In this document: in pieces, positions 26,709-36,045 of the stretch | Layout of the letters: each line of letters starts with the position of its first letter | Numbering within the stretch: position 1 is the stretch's first letter | Source: Cupriavidus pauculus | Lineage (GTDB): Bacteria > Pseudomonadota > Gammaproteobacteria > Burkholderiales > Burkholderiaceae | Length of the DNA stretch: 64,000 nt | Reading direction: 5' to 3' | NCBI RefSeq assembly: GCF_022179805.1 | Contig: NZ_BPUO01000003.1 | Span: 124,001 to 188,000, forward strand | The notes under the pieces: model-generated | Told to the model about the DNA's origin: nothing | The model's database searches: none | The model's input: the letters and a program-made list of their open reading frames with translations, nothing else | Program-made: the position numbers and the translations under genes

Positions 26709-28190
26709 ATGATCGATATCAGCCAGATCGTCGGCAACGCCGCCGCAGCCCTCAGCTCTCCCAAACTGCCGGACGCCAGCAAGGACGGCAACGTGTTCCA
26801 GGACGCGCTGACGCGTGCACGCCAGGACGGCAAGCCCGCCACGCCGGCCGCACCGCAGGTGAAGGTGCCCGCGAAGGACAGCAAGCAGGCCGATGCATCG
26901 AAGGAGAGCGCCGCGCAGAAGCCGCAACAGCCGGCCGCCAACAATGCGCTGCCGCAGAAGGACTCCGGCAAGGTTGCCGGCAAGACCGATGCGAAGACCG
27001 ACGACGCCAAGGATGGCGAGACTGAAGACACGGCATCGAGCGACGCCGCAGCAGCCGCCGCAGCACTGGCCGCCGCCGCGCTGCTGATCCAGCCCCTGCC
27101 CCAGCAACCCGCTGCTGCTGCCGCAACGGGCGCAGACACCGCCGCCATCAACGCGCTGCCGACGCTGCCCGCGCAGGGCGCGGCACAGGCCGCCGCTGCC
27201 GCCGCCACGGCAGCAGCCAACGCCGCAACGGCTGCCGCCACGAAGGCGGATCCCGCTGCCGATGCTGCCGCACTGCAGGCACAGGTCGATGCACAGCTGC
27301 CGGCCACGACCGTGGACACGGCCGCCAAGGGCACCACGCCGAGCCCGACCGACACCCTGGCCCTGATCGCCCAGCAACGCGCCGCGCTGCAGAACACCGC
27401 ACCGACCACCGCCGACAAGATCGCCGCCGCCGTGACCACGCCGGCCCAGACCGCTGCACAGGATGCACGCGGCCAGGGCGCCGGCCAGCAGCACGCCAAC
27501 CTGGGCCAGTCGAGCAAGCAGGCCCCGCTGGCCGCCGACAGCACGCAAGCCGCCGCCAACACCACGGCACCCGCCACGCCGTACGCTGCCGCTCAGGCCA
27601 GCGCACGCACCGGCGAGGCCGCGGACACCGGCGCCACCAATTCGAGCAGCGCCGCCACCATCGCATCGGCACTGGCAGCGCAAGCACCGGCCCATACCGC
27701 CCAGGCCAGCGCCGCCGCTGCGGCAGCACGCCCGGTCATCACGCCGAACCTGAACGACAGCCAGTGGTCGCAAGCGCTGGGCCAGCAGATGGTGCGCATG
27801 TCGACGCAAGGCAACCAGACTGCCGAGCTCGACCTGAACCCGCCCAACCTGGGACCGCTGAAGGTGGTGCTGAACGTGGTGAACGATCAGGCCCAGGCCC
27901 AGTTCGTATCGCCGCACCAGGCCGTACGCGCCGCCGTGGAAGCCGCGCTGCCGCACCTGCGCACGTCGATGGCCGAAGCCGGCATCCAGCTTGGCCAGAC
28001 GTCGGTGGGCGCGGACAGCTTCGCCCAGGCCAACTCGGGCGGCCAGCAACAACAGCAGCAACGCCAGGCCAGCAACGGCAGCTTCGGCCAGGCCATGGGC
28101 TTCGGCAACGACCCGGCCACGCCGGCCACCCCCGCCACGCCGCGCGCCCCGCGCACACTGGCACGCGGTAAAGTGGATACGTTTGCTTGA
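26709..28190 (+). CDS. fliK: Flagellar hook-length control protein FliK
   Basis: About 493 residues. The N-terminal 340 are extremely Ala/Thr/Gln-rich low complexity, the secreted ruler. The C-terminal Flg_hook domain is clear: QWSQALGQQMVRMSTQGNQ, AELDLNPPNLGPLKVVLNV, HQAVRAAVEAALPHLRTSMA, EAGIQLGQTSVG. A Gln-rich tail follows. FliK is secreted during hook assembly and triggers the FlhB specificity switch. It is the last gene of fliFGHIJK here. In many relatives fliL follows directly, but in this window fliL is 23 kb away. Confidence 0.94.
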   Translation: MIDISQIVGNAAAALSSPKLPDASKDGNVFQDALTRARQDGKPATPAAPQVKVPAKDSKQADASKESAAQKPQQPAANNALPQKDSGKVAGKTDAKTDDAKDGETEDTASSDAAAAAAALAAAALLIQPLPQQPAAAAATGADTAAINALPTLPAQGAAQAAAAAATAAANAATAAATKADPAADAAALQAQVDAQLPATTVDTAAKGTTPSPTDTLALIAQQRAALQNTAPTTADKIAAAVTTPAQTAAQDARGQGAGQQHANLGQSSKQAPLAADSTQAAANTTAPATPYAAAQASARTGEAADTGATNSSSAATIASALAAQAPAHTAQASAAAAAARPVITPNLNDSQWSQALGQQMVRMSTQGNQTAELDLNPPNLGPLKVVLNVVNDQAQAQFVSPHQAVRAAVEAALPHLRTSMAEAGIQLGQTSVGADSFAQANSGGQQQQQQRQASNGSFGQAMGFGNDPATPATPATPRAPRTLARGKVDTFA

Positions 28191-28237
28191 GTGTAAGGTT
28201 TTGCTGAGGGCTGCCGCCCCTCTCCCGCCCTTTTTTT

Positions 28238-28270
28238 TCTCCCCTCTCCCACTTCGTGGGAGAGGGGAGA
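28238..28270. repeat. Dispersed palindromic repeat, copy 1 (CTCCCC/GGGGAG family)
   Basis: A perfect 15-bp inverted repeat with a TTC loop, TCTCCCCTCTCCCAC pairing with its complement, 48 bases after fliK. Two related copies lie at 36.05 and 36.14 kb. An eight-T run precedes rather than follows the stem on the plus strand, so this is not a standard terminator. It may protect the fliK mRNA end. Confidence 0.7.
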
Positions 28271-28351
28271 AATCCAGAGGTTCTTCCAAGGAACTTCCCC
28301 CGCCCCCGCATGGTCCCCTGTAGCGCCCCTCCTCCCACAAGGCGCCCGACC

Positions 28352-29362
28352 ATGTCCAGACTTCGCCCCCTGCTGCTTGCCCTTACGCTGACCGCCACGC
28401 TTGCCCATGCCGCCGACGATGGTCCGGCTTATGGTCCCGAGCTGGAAGGCTTCGACTACCCCTATCCCGTACAACGCTACAAGTTCTCGTCGCAAGGCCA
28501 GCCGCTGGAGATGGCGTTCATGGACGTCAAACCCGACAAGCCGAACGGCCGCGCCGTGGTGCTGCTGCACGGCAAGAACTTCTGCGGGGCCACTTGGCAG
28601 GAAACCATCCGCCAGCTCAGCAACGCCGGCTACCGCGTGGTGGCGCCCGACCAGATAGGCTTCTGCAAGTCGACCAAGCCCGCGCACTACCAGTACACAT
28701 TCCAGCAACTGGCTCGCAACACCCACGACCTGCTGGCATCACTGGGCATCCGCGACGTCACGGTGATGGGCCATTCCACGGGCGGCATGCTGGCCATGCG
28801 TTATGCGCTGATGTATCCGCAGGCAACCAGGCAGTTGGTGCTGGTGAATCCGATCGGACTCGAAGACTGGAAGGCCAAAGGTGTGCCATCACTCTCGGTG
28901 GACCAGTGGTACGCCCGTGAGCTGAACACCACCGCCGACCGCATCCGCAACTACGAGAAGTCCACCTACTACGTGAACCAGTGGAAGCCCGAGTACGAGC
29001 CTTGGGTGCAGATGCTGGCCGGCATGTATCGCGGACCGGGCAAACAGATCGTGGCGTGGAATTCGGCGCTGCTGTACGACATGATCTACACCCAGCCCGT
29101 GGTCTACGAACTGGGCGCCATCCAGGCGCCCACGCTGCTGATGATCGGCGACAAGGACACCACCGCCATCGGCAAGGACGCCGCACCGCCCGAGGTGCAG
29201 CCCAAGCTGGGCCGCTACCCGGAACTGGCGCAGGCCACAGCCAGGGCCATCCCGAACACAACCCTGGTGGAATTCCCCGAAATGGGCCACGCGCCACAGA
29301 TGCAGGACCCGGCGGCGTTTCACAAGGCGTTGCTGGAGGGGATGGGAAAGGTGACCCGGTAG
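28352..29362 (+). CDS. Secreted alpha/beta hydrolase
   Basis: About 336 residues. An N-terminal signal peptide MSRLRPLLLALTLTATLAHA with an AHA-A cleavage site predicts periplasmic export. The fold shows an LLHGKNFCGATW oxyanion segment, VMGHSTGGMLAMRYAL nucleophile elbow (Ser of GHSTG), LLMIGDKDTTAIG acid, and EMGHAPQMQDP His. The substrate is unknown; relatives include esterases and haloalkane-dehalogenase-like proteins. It stands alone after the fliK repeat. Confidence 0.85.
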   Translation: MSRLRPLLLALTLTATLAHAADDGPAYGPELEGFDYPYPVQRYKFSSQGQPLEMAFMDVKPDKPNGRAVVLLHGKNFCGATWQETIRQLSNAGYRVVAPDQIGFCKSTKPAHYQYTFQQLARNTHDLLASLGIRDVTVMGHSTGGMLAMRYALMYPQATRQLVLVNPIGLEDWKAKGVPSLSVDQWYARELNTTADRIRNYEKSTYYVNQWKPEYEPWVQMLAGMYRGPGKQIVAWNSALLYDMIYTQPVVYELGAIQAPTLLMIGDKDTTAIGKDAAPPEVQPKLGRYPELAQATARAIPNTTLVEFPEMGHAPQMQDPAAFHKALLEGMGKVTR

Positions 29363-29425
29363 TTCGAGTGCGGCTACAACATTGACCTGAACCCGGACAG
29401 GGCTTTGACTGTCCGCGTGAACATC

Positions 29426-29890
29426 TCATTCGTAGCCCATGCCCAGGGCCTGGGCCTGGCGCGCCAACTCTCCCATCAGCCGTTCGCTCTCATCGTGCCG
29501 GGCAGCCTTGTAGGCCATCAGGTCGGCAAAACGCACGCGGCGATGCTTGCCGGTCTTGTGGAACGGCAGCTCGCCATCTTCGAGCAGCTTGACTAGGTAA
29601 GGTCGGGACACGTTCAGCAAATCGGCGGCTTCCTGGGTCGTCAGTTCGGCGTGAACCGGAACGACTTGCACCGCATTGCCAGCCGCCAGTTCCGCCAGGA
29701 TATCGAGCAGCAAGCATACGGCTGTGGTTGGCAATTCAATTTGATGCGCCTCATCCCGCTCATCGAAAATCTGGATGCGCTGTGTGTCAATGTGTGTCCG
29801 AAGAAAGGCAGCCAGATCGCGCTGGCCGCGCACGGCAGCTTCGACTTCCTTTTCGACGGGCAAGGTGGTGCGAGGATCGAGGATGGGCAT
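29426..29890 (-). CDS. Excisionase-type HTH protein, orphan antitoxin-like
   Basis: 154 residues with a C-terminal MerR/excisionase-like DNA-binding domain (LTTQEAADLLNVSRPYLVKLL, then GELPFHKTGKHRRVRFADLMAYK). Proteins of this layout are commonly the antitoxin half of PIN-domain toxin pairs, with the toxin just downstream. Here no toxin gene follows: an ATG two bases after the stop opens only 16 codons (29,374-29,424), and then the hydrolase end is reached from the other strand. AGGGAG gives a strong ribosome site for the chosen ATG. It could be a decayed toxin-antitoxin module or an independent regulator. Confidence 0.75.
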   Translation of the reverse strand: MPILDPRTTLPVEKEVEAAVRGQRDLAAFLRTHIDTQRIQIFDERDEAHQIELPTTAVCLLLDILAELAAGNAVQVVPVHAELTTQEAADLLNVSRPYLVKLLEDGELPFHKTGKHRRVRFADLMAYKAARHDESERLMGELARQAQALGMGYE

Positions 29891-30001
29891 TGCAAGACTC
29901 CCTGAAAACGTCGCCTGACCTTAATCGAAATAAACGAAACGGGCAATCACCATGGTCAAGGGAACGCGAGTCTGACGACCGCCCGGTATGATCGGGGCAC
30001 C

Positions 30002-30664
30002 ATGACCTTCGACCTCTTCGACGCTCTCCCTGCAGACCCCGACACCCCGCCCGCCAGCGAACCCCTGGGCCCTGGCGCCGTTGTCCTGCGTGGCTTTGCG
30101 CGCGAGGTGGGGCCTGCGCTGCTGGAGGCCGTGGGCGAAGTCAGCACCGGCTCACCGTTTCGGCATCTGATCACGCCGGGTGGGCTGCGCATGTCGGTGG
30201 CGATGACCAATTGCGGCGAGCGCGGGTGGGTGTCGGATCGCACCGGGTATCGCTATGACGAGATCGATCCCGATCTGGGCCGGCCCTGGCCGACGATGCC
30301 CGACGCGTTTCGCGCGCTGGCGCATGACGCGGCGCAGGCTGCCGGCTATGACGATTTCCGCCCCGACGCCTGCCTGATCAACCGCTATCTGCCCGGTACG
30401 CGGCTGTCGCTGCATCAGGATCGCGATGAGTTGGACCTGCGGGCGCCAATCGTTTCGGTGTCGCTGGGGCTGCCGGCCATCTTTCTCTGGGGCGGGCTGC
30501 GCCGGGCCGACCGGCCGGCGCGCGTGCGGCTGGCGCATGGCGATGTGGTGGTGTGGGGCGGGCCATCGCGGCTGGTGTTCCACGGCATTGCGCCGCTGGC
30601 TGCAGGTGATCACCCACTGACCGGCGGCGAGCGGATCAACCTGACGTTCCGGAAGACACGCTAG
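30002..30664 (+). CDS. alkB: DNA oxidative demethylase AlkB
   Basis: 220 residues. An Fe(II)/2-oxoglutarate dioxygenase that repairs 1-methyladenine and 3-methylcytosine in DNA. The iron-binding HxD is in LSLHQDRDE and the distal His in RLVFHGIAPL. The 2-oxoglutarate-binding Arg lies in RINLTFRKTR. LINRYLPGTRLSLHQD and WGGPSRLVFHG are signature segments. The length matches E. coli AlkB. It is monocistronic. Confidence 0.95.
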   Translation: MTFDLFDALPADPDTPPASEPLGPGAVVLRGFAREVGPALLEAVGEVSTGSPFRHLITPGGLRMSVAMTNCGERGWVSDRTGYRYDEIDPDLGRPWPTMPDAFRALAHDAAQAAGYDDFRPDACLINRYLPGTRLSLHQDRDELDLRAPIVSVSLGLPAIFLWGGLRRADRPARVRLAHGDVVVWGGPSRLVFHGIAPLAAGDHPLTGGERINLTFRKTR

Positions 30665-30791
30665 GAACAGGGCGATGCCATACGGCAGTTGCCTGCTTTG
30701 TAATACATGCCTACGATAGCGACTCAGCACTTCCGCTCATAAAACAAGACCCGCGCCGCAAAACCAGCCGGGCCCAGCGAGACAATCCCTG

Positions 30792-32243
30792 ATGTCAGCC
30801 ACCCCCGGCCGTGCCGACGCGCGTCCCGATGCCCCGCCTCCCAAACCGGCGCCCCTTGCCGGCCGTCCTGCAGATTCCATTCGCGCCGCCCTGCTGATTG
30901 CCGCGTGCATTGCCGCGGTCTGGATCGCGGGCACCGCGCTGCATGCGCCCCCTGCCCTGATCTGGGCCGGCGCGCTGGTGTTGTCCACCGTCAGTTGCTG
31001 GGCCGTCGGCGTGTTGCCGGAACCCACGGCGACGCTGCTGTTTTTCCTAGCCGCCGTGGTGTTCCACATCGCGCCGTCGACCGTGGTGTTTTCCGGATTC
31101 ACCTCCGCGGCGTGGTGGCTGATGTTCGGCGGCGCCGTGACCGGGGTGGCGCTGCGCAACACCGGGCTGGCGCTGCGCCTAGCGGACATCATCTTCCACA
31201 AGCGGGTGGGTACTTACCCACAGGTCATCACCACGGTGGCGCTGAGCGCGGTGGGCCTGGCGTTCCTGATGCCGTCCACCACGGGCCGCGTGCTGCTGCT
31301 GATGCCGATCGTACTGGCGCTGGCCGACCGGCTCGGCTTTGCCGCCGGATCGAACGGCCGCATCGGCATGGTGATGACCGTGGCCCTGGCCAGCTACATG
31401 CCGCCTACCACGATCCTGCCGGCCAATATTCCGAACAGCGTGCTGCTGGGCGCCGCCAGTTCGCTGTATCACATCAACCTGAGCTACGGCAGCTACCTGC
31501 TGCTGCACTTTCCGATCCTCGGCGCGCTGAAGACCGTGGTGCTGATCTGGATGATCTGCAAGCTGTTCCCGGAAAATGGCCCGATGCCCGCGCAGGCGGC
31601 CACGGTCAGTACCGCGATGGGTGGGCAGGAACGCGCGCTGGCCATCATACTGGCGCTGGCGGTGGCGGGGTTCGCCACCGATGCCTGGCATGGCATCTCG
31701 CCCGCGTGGATCTCGCTGGCCGCATGCATCATCTGCCTGTTGCCCGGCATCGGGCTGGTGCCGCCCAAGGCCCTGGCCGAAGGGGTGCATCTGGTACCGC
31801 TGATTTATGTGGCCGGCTTTCTCGGACTGGGCGCGGTGGTGGAATCCACCGGCCTGGGCAGCGCCATCAGTGCCGGGCTCCTGCAAGTGCTGCCGCTGAC
31901 GCCGGGCCATACTGCCGCCAATGTCGGCACCATCGGGGCGATGGGCGCGGTGCTGGGCATGATGTCGACGCTGCCAGCCTTGCCGGCGGTGCTGACGCCG
32001 CTGGCGCGCGACCTGGCCAACGCCACGGGGCTGCCACTGGAAACGGTGCTGATGCTGCAGGTGCCGGTGTTCTCGACGGTGTTCTTCCCGTACCAGTCGC
32101 CGCCGATCGTGATCGCGATGCAACTGGGCGGCGTGGGCTTGCGCCACGGTACGCGTCTTTGCCTGGCCGTTGCGGCCATCACGATCGTCGTGCTGCTGCC
32201 GCTCGATTACTTCTGGTGGAAGTTGCTGGGCTACCTGCCCTGA
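30792..32243 (+). CDS. SLC13/DASS-family anion:sodium symporter
   Basis: A 483-residue membrane protein with about 11-12 hydrophobic helices. It is related to divalent anion:Na+ symporters (citrate, succinate, malate). Helical-hairpin features include LMPSTTGRVLLLMPIVLAL and the repeat-related FLGLGAVVESTGLG and PYQSPPIVIAM. The N-terminal 35 residues are Pro/Ala-rich and cytoplasmic. The stop codon is immediately adjacent to the stop of the convergent HTH gene. The substrate is probably a di- or tricarboxylate. Confidence 0.82.
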   Translation: MSATPGRADARPDAPPPKPAPLAGRPADSIRAALLIAACIAAVWIAGTALHAPPALIWAGALVLSTVSCWAVGVLPEPTATLLFFLAAVVFHIAPSTVVFSGFTSAAWWLMFGGAVTGVALRNTGLALRLADIIFHKRVGTYPQVITTVALSAVGLAFLMPSTTGRVLLLMPIVLALADRLGFAAGSNGRIGMVMTVALASYMPPTTILPANIPNSVLLGAASSLYHINLSYGSYLLLHFPILGALKTVVLIWMICKLFPENGPMPAQAATVSTAMGGQERALAIILALAVAGFATDAWHGISPAWISLAACIICLLPGIGLVPPKALAEGVHLVPLIYVAGFLGLGAVVESTGLGSAISAGLLQVLPLTPGHTAANVGTIGAMGAVLGMMSTLPALPAVLTPLARDLANATGLPLETVLMLQVPVFSTVFFPYQSPPIVIAMQLGGVGLRHGTRLCLAVAAITIVVLLPLDYFWWKLLGYLP

Positions 32244-32501
32244 CTACCACTCCAGCTTCTCGATCAGCTCGTCGTGCACCGCGCGCGGCTCGACGATCAG
32301 GTCCAGCTCGTAGGCGCCCAACAGCGCCAGCAGCTGGGCCACGCTGATGGTTTCTGGGTTCAATTCCATATGAGAAATGCGGCTCTGGCTGATGGCCAGC
32401 CGCGCGGCGGCGTCGGCCTGCGTCAGGCCGGCGATCTTGCGCGCGCCCTGGAGCACCTGCCCCAGTTGGTCGCTGCTGGTAATGGTGACTCTGGCGGACA
32501 T
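32244..32501 (-). CDS. XRE/HipB-like HTH protein
   Basis: 85 residues. A Cro/C1-type helix-turn-helix (LGQVLQGARKIAGLTQADAA, then ARLAISQSRISHMELNPETIS) resembles HipB antitoxins. No HipA kinase is adjacent, so this is an orphan or a stand-alone regulator. It is convergent with the SLC13 transporter with no spacer between the stop codons. Confidence 0.78.
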   Translation of the reverse strand: MSARVTITSSDQLGQVLQGARKIAGLTQADAAARLAISQSRISHMELNPETISVAQLLALLGAYELDLIVEPRAVHDELIEKLEW

Positions 32502-32634
32502 CTTCGTCTACCCGGCAGTAAGTACATCTGGAATCTATCAATTTTCGCCAGCAATCGACAAATTCTTCGTCGGTGACGAATGCGGAGATGTTGCCAATAC
32601 CCATGCGGTGGGTAGATTGACTGCAATGCGTTGC

Positions 32635-32664
32635 CAAAAACAAACGCCGGCCGCGCCGGGCCGG
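32635..32664 (-). terminator. Candidate terminator of the GntR regulator gene
   Basis: On the minus strand CCGGCC-N6-GGCCGG is followed by CGTTTGTTTTT, beginning about 15 bases after the regulator stop. Confidence 0.5.
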
Positions 32665-32678
32665 TCGCCGCCGGGATT

Positions 32679-33380
32679 TCAGCGCAGGTAATCGCGAAAA
32701 CGCGAGCGGATTTCCTCGACGTTGGCGAGCGTTCCGGTCAGGTGACCGCGCAATGCGGCTTCGGCGCCGGCCACATCCCCTGCCGCGATGGCGTCGACGA
32801 TGGCCGTATGGTCGCGCAGTACGGCATTGGCCTTGCCCGGAATCGGCAGGTGCAGGCGGCGCAGGCGGTCCAGGTGGCCGCTCTGGCGGCGCACCAGCCC
32901 GAACAGGTCCGGCACGGCGGCCGCTTCGTAGAGCTGGCGATGGAAATACTGGTCGTTGGCGGTGAATTCCGCCAGGTCGTCCAGTTCCAGCATGCGCTGC
33001 TGGCGGGCAATCGTGGCGCGCAGGCGGTCTACCAGCGCGGGATCGGGCGATTCGGCCAGGTTCCGCACGATTTCCACTTCCACCGAGCGCCGCAGGAAAT
33101 GCGCCTGCCGCGCCAGCGCCACATCCACGCGGCTCACGCGCGTGGCGTGCTGCGGAAACACGTCGACCAGCCCTTCCTCGGCCAGGCGCATCAGCGCATC
33201 CCGCACCGGTGTCTGGCTGATGCCATATTGCAGCGCCAGTTCCGGGCGCGACAGCACCGTGCCCGGCGGCAGCGTCATCGAGATGATCTGGTCGCGCATG
33301 TGCTCGAACACCTGCGGCGCCGCCTGGCGCGTGCGGTCGAACTGGAACTGCGCGGACGGGTTGGGAAGAATGGCGGCCAT
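32679..33380 (-). CDS. GntR-family (FadR/FCD) transcriptional regulator
   Basis: 233 residues. An N-terminal winged helix (MRDQIISMTLPPGTVLSRPE, LALQYGISQTPVRDALMRLA) and an all-helical FCD effector domain follow, with typical His ligands (QYFHRQLYEA, LRDHTAIVDAI). FCD regulators usually respond to small organic acids. It is divergent from the sugar-acid dehydratase operon, whose promoter carries two matching operator candidates, so it is the probable repressor of that operon. Confidence 0.9.
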   Translation of the reverse strand: MAAILPNPSAQFQFDRTRQAAPQVFEHMRDQIISMTLPPGTVLSRPELALQYGISQTPVRDALMRLAEEGLVDVFPQHATRVSRVDVALARQAHFLRRSVEVEIVRNLAESPDPALVDRLRATIARQQRMLELDDLAEFTANDQYFHRQLYEAAAVPDLFGLVRRQSGHLDRLRRLHLPIPGKANAVLRDHTAIVDAIAAGDVAGAEAALRGHLTGTLANVEEIRSRFRDYLR

Positions 33381-33439
33381 GCGAACAAGGATTAGACGTT
33401 GGGCGCGATTCTAGCTGAACGGGTCAGGGTCATATCGCG

Positions 33440-33496
33440 TTGACGTACTAATACATTAGTGCTTTAATCCTTCAAAGCCCAGTCATCGTACAACTA
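33440..33496 (+). promoter_or_regulatory. Promoter and GntR-type operators of the sugar-acid operon
   Basis: TTGACG (33,440) and TTTAAT (33,463) are spaced by 17 bases, a good sigma-70 promoter. The spacer contains a palindrome ACTAAT-AC-ATTAGT (33,447-33,460), where bound repressor would block RNA polymerase. Downstream, TCGTACAACTA (33,486-33,496) fits the FadR-subfamily pattern TNGTNNNACNA exactly. Confidence 0.6.
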
Positions 33497-33530
33497 GGTG
33501 GCTGCAAGATTACTAGTGGAAGAGACAACC

Positions 33531-35270
33531 ATGACGGCACAGAAGAAAACGCCGGACCAGCTGCGCAGCGCGCGCTGGTTCGCGCCCGACGACTTGCGTT
33601 CGTCCGGGCATCGCTCGCGGATCATGCAGATGGGCTACGCGCCCGATGAATGGATGGGCAAGCCGCTCATTGCCATCATCAACACGTGGTCCGACATCAA
33701 TCCGTGCCACTCGCACTTCAAGCAGCGGGTGGAAGACGTGAAGCGCGGCATCCTGCAGGCCGGTGGTTTCCCCGTGGAGCTACCGGCCATTTCTTTGTCC
33801 GAGAGCTCGGTCAAGCCCACCACGATGCTGTACCGCAACCTGCTGGCCATCGAGACCGAGGAGCTGATCCGCTCGCACCCGATCGACGGCGCGGTGCTGA
33901 TGGGCGGCTGCGACAAGACCACGCCGGGGCTGCTGATGGGTGCCACCAGCGCGGGTGTGCCAGCCATCTACGTGCCCGCCGGGCCGATGCTGCGCGGCAA
34001 CTACAAGGGACAGGTACTGGGCTCCGGCTCCGACGCGTGGAAGTTCTGGGACGAACGCCGCGCGGGCAATATCAGCAAGACCGAGTGGATCGGCATCGAA
34101 GGCGGCATTGCGCGCAGCCACGGCACCTGCATGACGATGGGCACGGCCAGCACGATGACCGCGATTGCCGAGACCATTGGCATGACCCTGCCCGGCGCGT
34201 CGTCGATTCCGGCCGCTGATGCCAACCATATCCGCATGTGTTCCGAAGCCGGCCGGCGCATCGTCGACATGGTCTGGGAAGACCTGACCCCGAAGCGCAT
34301 CCAGACCCGCCAATCGTTCGAGAACGCGATTGCCGTGGCCATGGCCATGGGCTGCTCCACCAACGCCATCATCCACGTGATTGCCATGGCGCGCCGCGCT
34401 GGCCACGACATCGGGCTGGAAGACTTCGACCGCGCGAGCCGCCACGTGCCCGTGATCGCCAATATCCGACCCAGCGGCGACACGTACCTGATGGAGGACT
34501 TCTTCTACGCAGGCGGGCTGCCGGCGCTGATGACGCGCATCCGCGACAAGCTCCACCTGGACGCGCCCACGGTCACCGGCCGCACGCTCGGCGAGAACAT
34601 CGCCGGCGCCGAGGTGCACAACGACGACGTGATCCGCACCTGCGAGAACGCGCTGTACCAGGAAGGTGCGCTGGCCGTGCTACGCGGCAACATCGCGCCC
34701 GACGGCTGCGTGATCAAGCCCAGCGCCTGCGAGCCGCGTTTCTTCAAGCACACCGGCCCGGCGCTGGTGTTCGACGACTATCCGTCGATGAAGGCTGCTG
34801 TCGAGGACGAGAACCTGGACGTGACCGCCGACCACGTCCTGATCCTGCGCAACGCCGGCCCGCTCGGTGGCCCCGGCATGCCCGAATGGGGCATGTTGCC
34901 GATTCCCAAAAAGCTCGTGAAGCAGGGCGTGCGCGACATGCTGCGCATGTCCGATGCACGGATGAGCGGCACCAGCTACGGTGCGTGCATCCTGCACGTG
35001 GCACCCGAGGCGTACATCGGCGGCCCGTTCGCGCTGGTCAAGACCGGCGACCTGATTTCGGTCGACATCGAACAGCGCAGCATCCACCTGGAAATTTCCG
35101 ACGAAGAAATGGCCGCGCGCCGCGCCGCCTGGACGCCGCTGCCCCCGCGCTATGCCCGCGGTTACGGCTACCTGTTCTCGCGCCACGTGCGCCAGGCCAA
35201 CGACGGCTGCGACTTCGACTTCCTGCAAACCGACTTCGGCGAGCCCGTTGGCGAACCGAGCATCTACTGA
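33531..35270 (+). CDS. IlvD/Edd-family sugar-acid dehydratase
   Basis: About 579 residues. Cysteines that would bind the [2Fe-2S] cluster are in NPCHSHF, GGCDKTTPG and RSHGTCMTMGTAS. The sequence GSGSDAWKFWDERRAG and the length point to the L-arabinonate/D-xylonate-type dehydratases rather than to IlvD proper. The product would be a 2-keto-3-deoxy sugar acid. It is first in an operon with an RraA-type aldolase, a Bug solute-binding protein and a hydroxyacid dehydrogenase. ATG at 33531 follows GAAGAGA. Confidence 0.88.
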   Translation: MTAQKKTPDQLRSARWFAPDDLRSSGHRSRIMQMGYAPDEWMGKPLIAIINTWSDINPCHSHFKQRVEDVKRGILQAGGFPVELPAISLSESSVKPTTMLYRNLLAIETEELIRSHPIDGAVLMGGCDKTTPGLLMGATSAGVPAIYVPAGPMLRGNYKGQVLGSGSDAWKFWDERRAGNISKTEWIGIEGGIARSHGTCMTMGTASTMTAIAETIGMTLPGASSIPAADANHIRMCSEAGRRIVDMVWEDLTPKRIQTRQSFENAIAVAMAMGCSTNAIIHVIAMARRAGHDIGLEDFDRASRHVPVIANIRPSGDTYLMEDFFYAGGLPALMTRIRDKLHLDAPTVTGRTLGENIAGAEVHNDDVIRTCENALYQEGALAVLRGNIAPDGCVIKPSACEPRFFKHTGPALVFDDYPSMKAAVEDENLDVTADHVLILRNAGPLGGPGMPEWGMLPIPKKLVKQGVRDMLRMSDARMSGTSYGACILHVAPEAYIGGPFALVKTGDLISVDIEQRSIHLEISDEEMAARRAAWTPLPPRYARGYGYLFSRHVRQANDGCDFDFLQTDFGEPVGEPSIY

Positions 35271-35279
35271 GACCCGCCC

Positions 35280-35999
35280 ATGACCCAGCTCAGCACCAGC
35301 GTGCGCGACGCACTGAAGACCGTCAGCACCGCAACGCTCTGCACCGCGCTGTTCAAGCGCGGCCTCCGCAACCAGTTCATCCAGGATGTGCGGCCGCTCA
35401 ACCCGGATGGGGCATCCATGGTGGGCGAGGCGTTCACGCTGCGCTACATCCCCGCGCGCGAAGACCTGAACCCGATCACCGTGTTCCAGGACCCCAACCA
35501 TCCGCAACGCCAGGCCATCGAGCAGTGCCCGCCGGGCGCAGTGCTGGTCATCGACAGCCGCAAGGACGCGCGCGCCGCGTCGGCCGGATCGATCCTGGTG
35601 ACGCGGTTGATGCAGCGCGGCGGCGCCGGCATCGTCACCGATGGCGGCTTCCGCGACTCGCCCGAGATCGCGCAGATGGCGATGCCCGCCTATCACCATC
35701 GCCCGTCCGCGCCCACCAACCTGACGCTGCATCAGGCGCTGGAATTCAACGTGCCGATCGGCTGCGGCGACGTGGCCGTGTTCCCCGGTGACGTGGTGGT
35801 GGGCGATGCCGAAGGCGTGGTCATCATCCCGCGCCACATGGCCGAGGAAATCGCCGCCGAGGCCGTGGAGATGACCGCGTTCGAGGACTTCGTGACCGAG
35901 GCCGTGCGCGACGGCCGCTCGATCATCGGGCTCTATCCGCCGACGACGGAACAGGCGCGTGAGGATTTTGTGGTGTGGCGGAAGGCGCGGGGGCGCTAG
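35280..35999 (+). CDS. RraA/HMG-aldolase-family protein
   Basis: 239 residues of the RraA fold. GGFRDSPEI carries the Arg-Asp pair that binds pyruvate and metal in class II pyruvate aldolases, and GCGDVAVFPGDVVVGDAEGVV is the family glycine-rich signature (quoted as GCGDVAVFPGDVV and VGDAEGVV). In this operon an aldolase splitting a 2-keto acid into pyruvate and an aldehyde is more likely than RNase E regulation. It begins nine bases after the dehydratase stop. Confidence 0.8.
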   Translation: MTQLSTSVRDALKTVSTATLCTALFKRGLRNQFIQDVRPLNPDGASMVGEAFTLRYIPAREDLNPITVFQDPNHPQRQAIEQCPPGAVLVIDSRKDARAASAGSILVTRLMQRGGAGIVTDGGFRDSPEIAQMAMPAYHHRPSAPTNLTLHQALEFNVPIGCGDVAVFPGDVVVGDAEGVVIIPRHMAEEIAAEAVEMTAFEDFVTEAVRDGRSIIGLYPPTTEQAREDFVVWRKARGR

Positions 36000-36045
36000 T
36001 TTTTTCCCAACGGTTTGCTCCCCTCTCTCGCACCACCGTTTTGCT

